Shown: positions 45,334-53,675 of the stretch, piece after piece
Layout of the letters: each line of letters begins with the position of its first letter
Numbering within the stretch: the first letter of the stretch is position 1
Source: Methanosarcina sp. MTP4
GTDB taxonomy: Archaea; Halobacteriota; Methanosarcinia; Methanosarcinales; Methanosarcinaceae
Assembly: GCF_000970045.1 (NCBI RefSeq)
Contig: NZ_CP009505.1
Span: 2,938,808-3,002,807 of the forward strand
Direction: 5' to 3'
DNA: 64,000 bases
Notes under the pieces: model-generated
Told to the model about the DNA's origin: nothing
Databases searched by the model: none
The model's input: the letters and a program-made list of their open reading frames with translations, nothing else
Position numbers and translations under genes: made by a program

Positions 45334-45753
45334 ATGATAAAATTAATCGAAAAGCTAATGGAATCAATAAAAAGCTTTATCCGGAAGTTTACAAAGAAAA
45401 AAACCGTAAATCAGATAAAAAGCAGTGGGCCGGTCTTTGTGAACAGGGGAGATGAAACCGAACCCAAAAACCCCCGAGGAAGCGCACCCCTCAAAGCCCC
45501 TGAAAACGCAGAACCTGTGACCGAGGAAGCCTATACATTCGGAAATGACATACTTGAGGAACTCAAGAATGACAGGACCTTACAGCTGGAAGAAGAGTAC
45601 GGCATACTCAAAGTCCTTGAGGACGACGTAAGTGTCAGCGATCTGGCAACCGAGCTGAATGAAACCCTTGCCCTGCTTAACAATAAAAAGGCTCAGCAGC
45701 AAAGGATTATAGTCCAGTACAGGTACAGCATCTACCTGACCAATTCCCGTTAA
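45334..45753 (+). CDS. Unrecognised last gene of archaellum operon 1
   Basis: A 139-aa cytosolic protein. The basic N-terminal helix (MESIKSFIRKFTKKK) is followed by a flexible Pro/Glu-rich part. The C-terminal acidic helical block (GNDILEELKNDRTLQLEEE, then GILKVLEDDVSV) is shared with the last gene of operon 2 (FGADLLEELLNDDSLNEEE, then SILKFIEDTST). Same position after arlJ, same C-terminal block: a candidate archaellum accessory protein. GAGGT precedes the ATG. No family is recognised. Confidence 0.75.
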   Translation: MIKLIEKLMESIKSFIRKFTKKKTVNQIKSSGPVFVNRGDETEPKNPRGSAPLKAPENAEPVTEEAYTFGNDILEELKNDRTLQLEEEYGILKVLEDDVSVSDLATELNETLALLNNKKAQQQRIIVQYRYSIYLTNSR

Positions 45754-46452
45754 TGGTCAATCTCGAACCGGAATTAGAGGTAATTCCTTAAGATATCCGG
45801 GGATTATCGGCTCAAAGATTTGAATGGGTGGTTAGGAAACATAACCATTGGGTAAGGGATAATTGGCTCAAAAACTCAAAGTTACAGTGTTCAGGAACTT
45901 CAACAGCTCCAAAATAGGGCCCCAGTGGCTTTAAAAGCTCAAAGGTACGGGGTTCAGAGACTAAGCAACTCGAAAGTACAGGTACCCGGTAATTTCAAGA
46001 AATAAAGGAGCCGGCATCAGGGTTTGCAACAGCCGGAGTTTAATAGGAGGTTTGGGGTTCCGACGGTTCAAAAGGTTTAAAGCAGAAAAGGTATTCATTA
46101 TCTAAGGGTTTGAAGTGGTCTGGAGTTAATTAGCTGGAACATTCAAAGTTGTTTCAATTTAACTGAAGGGGAACCAGAGCAGTTGGCACATTCAAAATTA
46201 TTTCAATTTAACTGAAGGGGACCAGAGCAGCTGGCACATTAAAAATTATTTCAATTTAACTGACGGAGACCAGAGCATCCGGAAATATTTTGAGGCTGCG
46301 GATCATGTAAACAGTCCTTATTTATTAGTAATGCGCTAGAATTATTTAATAAAAGTCGGAAGAAATCCATATTTATATAATTCCAATGTGAAACTTTATA
46401 TACATCAAAGTAATCTGTTTCAGAAAAGTATTATTCAGGCCATGGGGTTTTT
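45754..46452. other. Intergenic region with a roughly 49-bp repeat
   Basis: 699 bases following archaellum operon 1. The first half contains scattered short CTCAAAG/TTCAGG-like motifs. A three-unit repeat occupies 46131-46278. Near 46385-46395, TTTATATACATC is a candidate promoter for the DsrE-like gene. No gene is seen. Confidence 0.5.
46131..46278. repeat. Approximately 49-bp tandem repeat, three copies
   Basis: Units centred on TTTCAATTTAACTGA(A/C)GG and (A/G)CCAGAGCA start at about 46139, 46188 and 46236. Confidence 0.88.
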
Positions 46453-46821
46453 ATGACAAAGGTCAAAAAGGTATTACTGCTGCTCAAAAATATGGTGTAT
46501 GAAAGCACCAGCCCGCAGGAAACCCTCAAATTTGCTAAGTACTATCGGAGTAAGGGGCTTGATGTACTGGTAATTCTCTGGGGGCCCATGGGAGTGTTAC
46601 TTGGAAAGAAAGACAAGACCAGGGGGTCGCCCAAATATGACGCCATGATGCAGGAGTGCATCGAGATGGGAGTGGAGTTCCGTTGCTGCCAGCTCGCGTC
46701 GGATATGATAGGGCTTAAAAAAGAAGAATTAATTCCAGGAATCGAGTTTATCTGTTCCAGAGATGTTGCTGAAGTGTTTCTCCAGTATCAGGAAGAAAAC
46801 CAGCTGATCATCAGTTTCTGA
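46453..46821 (+). CDS. DsrE-family protein
   Basis: A 122-aa single-domain protein with the DsrE/F (TusD-like) fold pattern: LLLLKNMVYES at strand 1, KFAKYYRSKGLDVLVILWGPMGVLL, and a C-terminal VEFRCCQLASDMIGLKKEELIPG in the position where active DsrE proteins carry a reactive Cys (CC here). Such proteins handle persulfides or tRNA/cofactor sulfur relay. No partner genes adjoin it, so the role is open. Monocistronic between the two archaellum operons. Confidence 0.75.
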   Translation: MTKVKKVLLLLKNMVYESTSPQETLKFAKYYRSKGLDVLVILWGPMGVLLGKKDKTRGSPKYDAMMQECIEMGVEFRCCQLASDMIGLKKEELIPGIEFICSRDVAEVFLQYQEENQLIISF

Positions 46822-47336
46822 TCTTACTGATCGATTTTTGACCCCGTTACCTGTCCCTCAACTTCAACTTTTTTACAATAATCCCCGGTTCACGGAAGCT
46901 CACGGAAATTCTTTTCTAAATTTTTGTAAATTACATATGAACTGACACTATCAAAGTTCAACTTCTTCCCTGATCCTGGCCCTAAACTATCAGAAATCAT
47001 GTCTAAATGGTTTCTGACCGGATACAGCCCGGCTTTACGTCGAATGCAGACCATGCAAACTTGCAAAGTTTTTTATGTGACTCTTGCAATTCACTTGTCC
47101 TGAGCAAAATAAAAACTTAAAAAACCACTTAAAGGAATGAATTAAACCACTTTAAGGAATGAATTATATGTTAATAGGAGTATATTTAGTATAAAAATGC
47201 CGAATTTAAATTAATATGACGAATTATAGCATTGGAAGCTAATTAAGCCTGATTGGTTTAGCATTAAAAGGTAACTGAGCCTATTGAAACAATAAGCCTA
47301 TTGAAACAAGATAAGGACCCAGATTTCGGTGATTCC
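46822..47336. other. Intergenic region upstream of HMG-CoA reductase
   Basis: 515 bases, AT-rich, with short duplications (TTAAACCACTT(T)AAGGAATGAATTA near 47123-47166 and GCCTATTGAAACAA near 47279-47310). TATATTTAGTATAAA near 47182 is a candidate promoter. No gene is seen. Confidence 0.5.
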
Positions 47337-48593
47337 ATGCCTCTAGAAAGCTATGAACTTGATGAAAATGAAAAACTTCTTTTACAGAAAATCCTGGACG
47401 GAGATATCGCCCTTCGCAAAATTGAAGAAGTTGCGGACCCTGAAACTGCCGTGAAGCTCAGGAGGCTTGCGATTCAGGAGTTTGCAAAACTTGAGTTCGA
47501 ACATATCCAGAACTTTTCCTTCGATGTGGAGACTACAACAAAGAAGAATATCGAAAACATGATCGGGGCAATCCAGCTCCCCCTGGGGGTTGCGGGGCGT
47601 CTGAAAGTAAACGGGGAATACGCAGACTCCGAGTACTATGTACCCCTTGCCACGACCGAAGGAGCCCTGGTGGCAAGCGTAAACCGCGGCTGTTCAGCCA
47701 TTACGAAATGCGGGGGAGCAAATGTCAGGATCTTCGAGGACGAAATGACACGGGCTCCTGTTTTCAAACTCGAAAGCCTTGACCGGGCTAAAAAGTTTTA
47801 TGAATGGGTAAAAAGTCCCGCAATTTTCGAACAGATGAAAGAGGTCGCCGAAAAGACCACACGCTTCGGAAAACTCCTCAGTGTAAAACCTTTCGTTGCC
47901 GGGACCTATGTGTACCTTAGGTTCTCCTATGACACAAAGGACGCCATGGGCATGAACATGGTGACCATCGCAACTAACGCCGTACTCCACCTGATCGAGG
48001 ACGAATTCGGAGCAGAACCGATTTCCCTGTCAGGCAACATGTGCACCGATAAAAAGCCGGCGTCGATAAACACCATCCTTGGGAGAGGAAGGACCGTTGT
48101 GGCTGAGGTGACCATCCCCGCAGAAATCGTAAAAAATACCTTGAAATGCACTCCTGAGTCCATGGCCGAGGTGAACTACAGCAAAAACCTTCTGGGCTCG
48201 GCAAGAGCAGGAGCGATCGGTTTCAATGCCCACGCCGCAAACATTATTGCCGCAATCTACCTTGCCTGCGGACAGGACGCAGCCCACGTTGTCGAAGGCA
48301 GCACCGCAATCACGAGCATGGAACTTACAAAATATGAAGAAATCCACTGCACAGTAACCCTTCCTGCCCTTCCCCTGGGAACCGTGGGAGGAGGAACAGG
48401 CCTGGGTACCCAGAGGGAATGCCTGAACCTCCTCGGAGCCGCAGGCGCAGGAGACCCCCCGGGAGCAAATGCCAGGAAGCTTGCGGAAATCGTTGCAGCC
48501 ACCGTGCTCGCAGGAGAGATTTCCCTTATAGGAGCCCAGGCAGCAGGCCACCTCGCCAGGGCACACGCTCAGCTCGGTCGCGGGAAGTTCTGA
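47337..48593 (+). CDS. hmgA: Hydroxymethylglutaryl-CoA reductase (class I)
   Basis: A 418-aa NADPH-dependent enzyme making mevalonate for archaeal isoprenoid lipids. Motifs: ENMIGAIQLPLGVAG (substrate binding, near residue 78), YDTKDAMGMNMV (catalytic Asp region, near 200), LGTVGGGTGLGTQRE (near 345) and the C-terminal H-containing AGHLARAHAQL. It lacks the membrane anchor of eukaryotic forms. ATG 47337, with GGTGAT five bases upstream, is preferred over a start at 47301. Confidence 0.96.
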   Translation: MPLESYELDENEKLLLQKILDGDIALRKIEEVADPETAVKLRRLAIQEFAKLEFEHIQNFSFDVETTTKKNIENMIGAIQLPLGVAGRLKVNGEYADSEYYVPLATTEGALVASVNRGCSAITKCGGANVRIFEDEMTRAPVFKLESLDRAKKFYEWVKSPAIFEQMKEVAEKTTRFGKLLSVKPFVAGTYVYLRFSYDTKDAMGMNMVTIATNAVLHLIEDEFGAEPISLSGNMCTDKKPASINTILGRGRTVVAEVTIPAEIVKNTLKCTPESMAEVNYSKNLLGSARAGAIGFNAHAANIIAAIYLACGQDAAHVVEGSTAITSMELTKYEEIHCTVTLPALPLGTVGGGTGLGTQRECLNLLGAAGAGDPPGANARKLAEIVAATVLAGEISLIGAQAAGHLARAHAQLGRGKF

Positions 48594-48618
48594 AAAATTT
48601 ATTAATTTATTCTTCCCC

Positions 48619-48629
48619 TTTTTTTATTT
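48619..48629 (+). terminator. U-rich terminator after hmgA
   Basis: A run of seven T followed by ATTTC, 25 bases behind the stop codon, with more T-runs in the repeat behind it. Confidence 0.5.
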
Positions 48630-48642
48630 CAGGCCCTCGGTC

Positions 48643-48690
48643 TTTATTCCAGTCCCTTTTTTATTCCAGTCCCTTTTTTATTCCAGTCCC
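48643..48690. repeat. 18-bp T-rich tandem repeat, three copies
   Basis: TTTATTCCAGTCCCTTTT-type units, each carrying a T-run, which would multiply the terminator signal behind hmgA. Confidence 0.85.
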
Positions 48691-49039
48691 TACGTCCTCT
48701 TTTCCGGTCTTTTTTTCGTTCCCCTTCCCCCTCCTTTTTTCCTTCAAGTTTTTTGAGAAAAGTCCGATGTTTTCAGAAAAACCCTTTATTATCAGGCACC
48801 CCCATACTCACCAACTTTTTTAGCATTGATGGGGCTTTATTTTTAAAAAAGAACCGGGTCCTTGAATCATAATTTAGAAGTGCCGGGCATTTCAAGGAAA
48901 CTTACGTTAATACTGCTGTTTTGTCTGCCAGGGGCAGAGTTATTCCTGGTTTATTATACTTCCGGTTATTATTAAAATTTTATACAAAGTAGAAACGCTT
49001 ATTACAGTACACGCTTCTAAATAGGATATGGAGACATGC

Positions 49040-49189
49040 ATGAGCAACCCTATTGATAATCTGGCCTGTGCAGTTACTCTTATTATATGCTTTGCAATAT
49101 TGTACACCCTGCTGCATATGGAAATACTGATTCTAGGACTCGTTCTGACAGCCTGTTTCCTTTTCGGGAAAACACTATATTTATTTTAA
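49040..49189 (+). CDS. Small membrane protein (49 aa)
   Basis: 49 codons, ATG 49040 to TAA 49187-49189, with GGAG six bases upstream. Two hydrophobic stretches cover most of it (CAVTLIICFAILYTLL and ILILGLVLTACFLFG), so it should cross the membrane twice. It lies near another small membrane protein gene on the opposite strand. Family not recognised. Confidence 0.55.
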   Translation: MSNPIDNLACAVTLIICFAILYTLLHMEILILGLVLTACFLFGKTLYLF

Positions 49190-49278
49190 TTATTTTTGGA
49201 AAATTCATAATCAGAAGCATTTTTAGGACTTTCGGAATGCCAGAATTGCCAGCATTCCAATGAGTTTAACAATGGTTA

Positions 49279-49482
49279 TTATATATCTTCATCCAGCTCA
49301 TCGTCCTCGTTTTCAAGGAAATAATCACTCAGTGAAAGTAAAATAATCCCGATTAATACAGTTATTCCACCAAGGACTTTGTTGACCGTAAAGAGAACAG
49401 CTCCAAGAAAGATAAGAGGAAACCCAAGAGCTACTCCCCTGCCTTTCATGAAGAAATCTTTTATCAAATCACTCAATGTCAT
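49279..49482 (-). CDS. Small membrane protein (67 aa)
   Basis: A 67-aa protein with two TM helices (VALGFPLIFLGAVLFTV and GGITVLIGIILLSLSDYF) and an acidic tail (ENEDDELDEDI). The ATG is preceded by GGAGGAGA, which lies in the 3' end of the upstream small ORF six bases away, so the two are probably co-transcribed. Family not recognised. Confidence 0.68.
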   Translation of the reverse strand: MTLSDLIKDFFMKGRGVALGFPLIFLGAVLFTVNKVLGGITVLIGIILLSLSDYFLENEDDELDEDI

Positions 49483-49488
49483 CTTAAC

Positions 49489-49662
49489 TTATTCTCCTCC
49501 GCTGTCCAGAATTTCTACATGGCCCTGGAATCCATTATTATCCAGCAGAACCTTTTTTGTTTCCTCGAGAAAGTTTGATTTTTCTCTGGAAAAGACCTGA
49601 TAAATATGAAAAATCTTATTCCTGCGTTTACTCTGCCTTTTTTTTGGATAAAGGGTATTCAT
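49489..49662 (-). CDS. Small hypothetical protein (57 aa), possibly the end of a frameshifted gene
   Basis: ATG at 49662, TAA at 49489-49491. It has a basic start, then FSREKSNFLEETKKVLLDNN, which looks like real protein. No SD is visible before the ATG. Just upstream a different frame reads a TM-like segment and FPYEKIETFKYLIDEYPLSK, and the two frames meet at an A8 run (about 49638-49645). A single original gene broken by a slip at that run would explain both parts. Its end carries the SD of the next gene. Confidence 0.42.
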   Translation of the reverse strand: MNTLYPKKRQSKRRNKIFHIYQVFSREKSNFLEETKKVLLDNNGFQGHVEILDSGGE

Positions 49663-49937
49663 CTATTAAGTACTTGAATGTCTCGATTTTCTCATAGGGA
49701 AATTTAATTAATTTCAGTATCGGAAGCAAGATTATATAAGCACTAATTATAATATATGTTCAGGGGGAGACTGTAATAGATCAGCAGCAGAACGCACATG
49801 AAGAAAGATAAAAAGAAAAATGTGCTGCCTGCATTTGTAGAGACGGATAATTTCAGTTATTATTATTAATTATTTGTATTCAGCGGCATAGTTCTGATTC
49901 GAACAAAAGTAACAGAAAACACCGGGGGGTAAAATTT

Positions 49938-51662
49938 CTGGACTACACGCTACGAGTAGGGGGAGAAGCAGGGCAGGGCCTGCAAACCATTGGAGGCGCT
50001 CTTGCAAAAGTCTTTTCCCGAAACGGTTTTCATGTATTTACGCACCAGGACTACATGTCCCGGATCCGCGGAGGACATAATTTTTACCAGGTCCGCTTTT
50101 CAGACAGGCGGGTGACGGCGTCCAGGGACGTTCTGGACATCCTTGTAGCCCTTGACCTGAACACAATCGAGACGCACAGGAAAAGCCTGGGAGAAGAGGG
50201 GATAATCCTTTATGATTCCGAAAGCATCAAAAAGACATTCGAAGAGCCGGAATTCATAGACGTACCTTTCAAAAAAATTGCCCTTGATGTGGGGAAGAAC
50301 AGGGTAATGGTAAATACCGTGGCAACAGGAGCCGTGCTGGGGATACTGGGGATGGGGCTGGAAGCCCTGGAAGGAATCCTGAAAACGGCATTCAAGAAGA
50401 AAGGGGACGAAATAATCGAGAAAAACATTGCCTGTGCCCGGGCAGGATACGATTACGCCCTTTCCAGCTGTCCCCGCTGTGAAGCGTTCAGGCTTGAGGA
50501 AACAGGGAACAGGAAACTCATGCTGATAAACGGGCTCCAGGCAATAGGGCTGGGAGCCCTTATGTCCGGCTGCAAGTACTATTCCGCCTACCCGATGACA
50601 CCTTCCACCGGGATCATGAATTTCCTTGCCTCAAAAGCAGGGGAGCACGGGATAATTGTCGAACAGGCAGAAGACGAGGTAGCAGCCATTAACATGGCGA
50701 TAGGTGCCTCCTTTGCCGGGGCCAGAGCCATGACAGGGACCTCGGGAGGAGGGTTTGCCCTGATGGTAGAAGGCCTCTCCCTGGCAGGCATGACCGAGAC
50801 CCCGATCGTGATAGCCGAAATACAGCGCCCGGGCCCGGCAACGGGCCTTCCAACCCGGACCGAACAGGCAGACCTCCTCTTTGTCCTTTATGCGGGACAT
50901 GGGGAATTTCCCAGGGTCATCTTCGACCCGGGAACCCCGAAGCAGGCTTTCCACCTGACAAACAAAGCCTTCGAACTTGCGGAGAAGTACCAGGTCCCCA
51001 TCTTTATCCAATCCGACCAGTACCTTGGAGATTCCCAGTGGACCTTTGAGGGCTTCGACCCGGGACGCCTTATCTACAACGATTACCGCCTCCGTGAAGC
51101 GGACCTTGAAGGTTCCGGGGAATACAAACGCCATGCCTTATCCGGCACAGGCGTCTCCCTCCTTGCAGTCCCGGGAGAAGCCGGGAAACACCTGGTCGTA
51201 ACAGACAGTGATGAACACGATGAGAAAGGGCATATCATTGAAGACTCGGAAACCCGGATAGAAATGGTCCGAAAAAGGCTCCTGGAAAAAATGCCCCTTA
51301 TCCGGAAAGAAATGGAAGCTCCGTACCTTTACGGAGACGCATCCCCAAAAATCGTGCTTGTGGGACATGGCTCTACCTACGGGGTGATAAGAGAGGTCGT
51401 GGACATCTTTTCGAAGGAGCAGAAGATTTCGATGCTGCATTTCAGCGAAATATACCCTCTCCCGGAAAGCGACAGGTTCGACTATCTGGACCTTCTGGAA
51501 AATGCAGACCTTGCAATCTGTATCGAAAACAATGCCTCCGGACAGTTTGCAAAGCTTTTCAGGGCCGAAACCGGATTTGAGTTTACACACCTGATCACGC
51601 GCTACGACGGGAGGCCCTTTACCATTGAGAGCCTGAAGGAGGATTTGCATGCCTACATTTGA
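49938..51662 (+). CDS. korA: 2-Oxoacid:ferredoxin oxidoreductase, fused gamma-alpha subunit, CTG start
   Basis: About 574 aa. The N-terminal gamma domain (LRVGGEAGQGLQTIGGALA, DYMSRIRGGHNFYQV) is fused to an alpha pyrimidine-binding domain (YYSAYPMTPSTGIMNFLA, EQAEDEVAAINMAIGASFAG). It oxidises a 2-oxoacid, probably 2-oxoglutarate, with KorB and reduces ferredoxin. The first ATG (50055) would cut away the conserved gamma-domain start. In frame, CTG 49938 (Leu-Asp-Tyr-Thr-Leu-Arg) lies seven bases after GGGGGGT, so CTG is the likely initiator. It overlaps korB by 14 bases. Confidence 0.9.
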   Translation: MDYTLRVGGEAGQGLQTIGGALAKVFSRNGFHVFTHQDYMSRIRGGHNFYQVRFSDRRVTASRDVLDILVALDLNTIETHRKSLGEEGIILYDSESIKKTFEEPEFIDVPFKKIALDVGKNRVMVNTVATGAVLGILGMGLEALEGILKTAFKKKGDEIIEKNIACARAGYDYALSSCPRCEAFRLEETGNRKLMLINGLQAIGLGALMSGCKYYSAYPMTPSTGIMNFLASKAGEHGIIVEQAEDEVAAINMAIGASFAGARAMTGTSGGGFALMVEGLSLAGMTETPIVIAEIQRPGPATGLPTRTEQADLLFVLYAGHGEFPRVIFDPGTPKQAFHLTNKAFELAEKYQVPIFIQSDQYLGDSQWTFEGFDPGRLIYNDYRLREADLEGSGEYKRHALSGTGVSLLAVPGEAGKHLVVTDSDEHDEKGHIIEDSETRIEMVRKRLLEKMPLIRKEMEAPYLYGDASPKIVLVGHGSTYGVIREVVDIFSKEQKISMLHFSEIYPLPESDRFDYLDLLENADLAICIENNASGQFAKLFRAETGFEFTHLITRYDGRPFTIESLKEDLHAYI

Positions 51663-52500
51663 AGCCTATGAAGGCCAGGTCCCTGCCTGGTGTCCGGGCT
51701 GCGGGAACTTCCAGATCCTTTCAAGCCTCAAGCAAGCGCTGGTGGAACTTGACATAGAGCCCTGGGAAGTCCTGCTTGTCTCCGGGATAGGCCAGAGTGG
51801 GAAATTGCCTCACTATATGAAATGCCACACCTTCAACGGGCTGCACGGAAGGACTCTCCCTGTCGCTACAGCCGCAAAACTTGCCAACGATGCCCTGCAC
51901 GTGATCGCCGTTGCCGGGGACGGGGACTGCTACGGGGAAGGGGGAAACCATTTCATCCACGCCATCCGCAGGAACCCGAACGTAACCCTGCTCGTGCACG
52001 ACAACCAGATCTACGGGCTGACCAAGGGCCAGGCCTCTCCCACCTCGGACCAGGGCACCCGTTCGAAGGTCCAGCCCTTCGGCTCTCTCTCGGAACCCAT
52101 GAACCCGCTTGCCCTGGCAATCTCCCTGGACTGCAGCTTTGTTGCCCGGGGCTTTGCAGGCGATCCCAGGTACCTGAAAGAATTAATGAAAGCCGCCATT
52201 TCCCACAAAGGTTTCGCCCTCCTGGACATCCTCCAGCCCTGCGTGACCTTCAACAAGGTAAATACGTTCAAATGGTACAGGGACCGGGTATACAAACTTG
52301 AAGAGGGATACGACCCCTCCGACCGCCTCAAAGCCTTCGAAAGAGCCCTGGAATGGGGAGAAAGGATTCCTAACGGAATTTTCTTTAAAAACAACCGGAA
52401 AACCCTCGAAGAACTGGTACCGGTAATCCGGGAAAAACCTCTTGTCAGGCAGAAGTTTTCCCCCGAAGAAACAAAGCGTGAGTTGGAAAAATTTTATTAA
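51649..52500 (+). CDS. korB: 2-Oxoacid:ferredoxin oxidoreductase beta subunit
   Basis: A 283-aa TPP-binding subunit. WCPGCGNFQI near residue 15 and the TPP motif GDGDCYGEGGNHFIHAIRRN (near 85), then DNQIYGLTKGQASPTS, are typical of KorB/PorB. It binds TPP and, through Cys residues, an [4Fe-4S] cluster. It partners the gamma-alpha fusion encoded upstream (14-base overlap). In cytochrome-containing methanogens with a partial oxidative TCA branch this enzyme links 2-oxoglutarate and succinyl-CoA. 2-Oxoglutarate specificity is inferred. Confidence 0.92.
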   Translation: MPTFEAYEGQVPAWCPGCGNFQILSSLKQALVELDIEPWEVLLVSGIGQSGKLPHYMKCHTFNGLHGRTLPVATAAKLANDALHVIAVAGDGDCYGEGGNHFIHAIRRNPNVTLLVHDNQIYGLTKGQASPTSDQGTRSKVQPFGSLSEPMNPLALAISLDCSFVARGFAGDPRYLKELMKAAISHKGFALLDILQPCVTFNKVNTFKWYRDRVYKLEEGYDPSDRLKAFERALEWGERIPNGIFFKNNRKTLEELVPVIREKPLVRQKFSPEETKRELEKFY

Positions 52501-52983
52501 AACTCCGCCCCATATTTTTTATTTAGATTGTATTAATACATATACTGTTTAATTTATTGAATTAAACATCTCTTTTACAAAATAAAAATATTATACCCGG
52601 ATATAACATAAGAAATATTGGAAATCTGTTATAATAGATTGGAATAAAAATCCCAAAAACTGAAGGCTGCTCCTCCAAAGTTCCTGAGATTTGAAATATC
52701 AATTCTCAAAATAAGCCCAGGATTAAACAATTTTTTTGTTTAAATTCAATTTTTTAGAATAAATGCAGATATAGTAACTATAAAATTATTTGGGCAAAGT
52801 TAATATGTTAGTAAAGTTATACTATCTGTTGTAAAATTGTGGGTATGTATATAGGGGTCATTTACTGGAAGAACTACTAACCACCCGATAGCCATAAGGC
52901 TCAAATCCAGGGTAGGGAGGTGGGGTCTTTAGTGATTTCTATATACTTTTAGTCAAAAACAAAAAAATATGAGGAGTGAAAAC
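52501..52983. other. AT-rich region upstream of the second archaellum operon
   Basis: 483 bases. The stretch 52881-52923 can pair (CCACC with GGTGG, enclosing AGCC-ATAA-GGCT) and is GC-rich in an AT-rich setting. TTCTATATAC at about 52938 is a candidate TATA box 46 bases from the archaellin start. No gene is seen. Confidence 0.5.
52938..52947 (+). promoter_or_regulatory. Candidate TATA box of archaellum operon 2
   Basis: TTCTATATAC, predicted to start transcription about 15-20 bases before the archaellin ATG at 52984. Another TATATAGG near 52848 is possible. Confidence 0.4.
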
Positions 52984-53574
52984 ATGAAAGGGATTTTTAG
53001 TATCTTCCGTAAAGACGAACGGGCCTTCACCGGGCTCGAATCAGCAATCGTGCTGACCGCCTTTGTAGTGGTAGCAGCCGTATTCTCTTACGTAGTTCTC
53101 GGAGCCGGGTTCACAACCTCCGATACCGCCAAGAAAACTATTGATGAGGGTGTAAAACAGACAACTTCCTCTGTTGAACTTTGTGGAGATGTTATTGCAA
53201 TAGAAGGGGGTACAGATGGCACGGTTGGTTATATCCTCACAACTATCCAGCTTACAGCAGGGCAGTCACCAGTTGACATAGGGGAAAATAGTGATGCTGG
53301 CATGATGGTCGTGTCTTACACCGACAGCAGCCTCTATAATCCAAATACGACCTGGTCCAAGAGATTCGTGGGAGACAATGACGAGGACGATGTACTTGAA
53401 CTGCACGAGAAAGTAGAACTCAACATCACTGTGCCCGATGGAGCCGAACTGTTAACCAACACCACTGCGGTAAACCAGGAGTTCAGGCTTGAGCTCAAAC
53501 CATCAGTTGGTGCAATCGTTCCGGTATCAAGAGTTACACCGCCGCAGATTGACACTGTGATGTGCCTGAGATAA
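52984..53574 (+). CDS. flaB: Archaellin (archaeal flagellin) 2
   Basis: A 196-aa archaellin. The leader MKGIFSIFRKDERAFTG is cut before LESAIVLTAFVVVAAVFSYV. Over the rest it is similar to archaellin 1 (TSDTAKKTIDEGVKQTTSS, ITVPDGAELL). Sequons include NTT (twice) and NIT. ATG 52984, preceded by AGGAGTGA, is used rather than ATG 52969, which would destroy that SD. It begins operon 2 and is followed by a hairpin plus T-run. Confidence 0.95.
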   Translation: MKGIFSIFRKDERAFTGLESAIVLTAFVVVAAVFSYVVLGAGFTTSDTAKKTIDEGVKQTTSSVELCGDVIAIEGGTDGTVGYILTTIQLTAGQSPVDIGENSDAGMMVVSYTDSSLYNPNTTWSKRFVGDNDEDDVLELHEKVELNITVPDGAELLTNTTAVNQEFRLELKPSVGAIVPVSRVTPPQIDTVMCLR

Positions 53575-53585
53575 TTTCGAAAATA

Positions 53586-53617
53586 GGGGAGTGATCCCCA
53601 CCCCCTCTCTTTTTATT
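53586..53617 (+). terminator. Hairpin and T-run between archaellin and the rest of operon 2
   Basis: GGGGA GTGA TCCCC (53586-53599), followed by CTCTCTTTTTATT. It occupies the same place as the hairpin behind archaellin 1, with different sequence, which supports a shared function. Confidence 0.6.
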
Positions 53618-53675
53618 ACTTTCAATAACTTGAGGGGCCGGATGAGGGATATTAACCTTTTTTCAGGTGTTTAGC

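Larger units (their letters stand above)
48594..49039. other. Intergenic region with terminator and 18-bp repeats
   Basis: 446 bases. T-rich terminator DNA and a three-copy TTATTCCAGTCCCTTTTT repeat follow the reductase gene. A promoter-like TTTTATACAAAG near 48978 precedes the small membrane protein gene. Confidence 0.5.
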
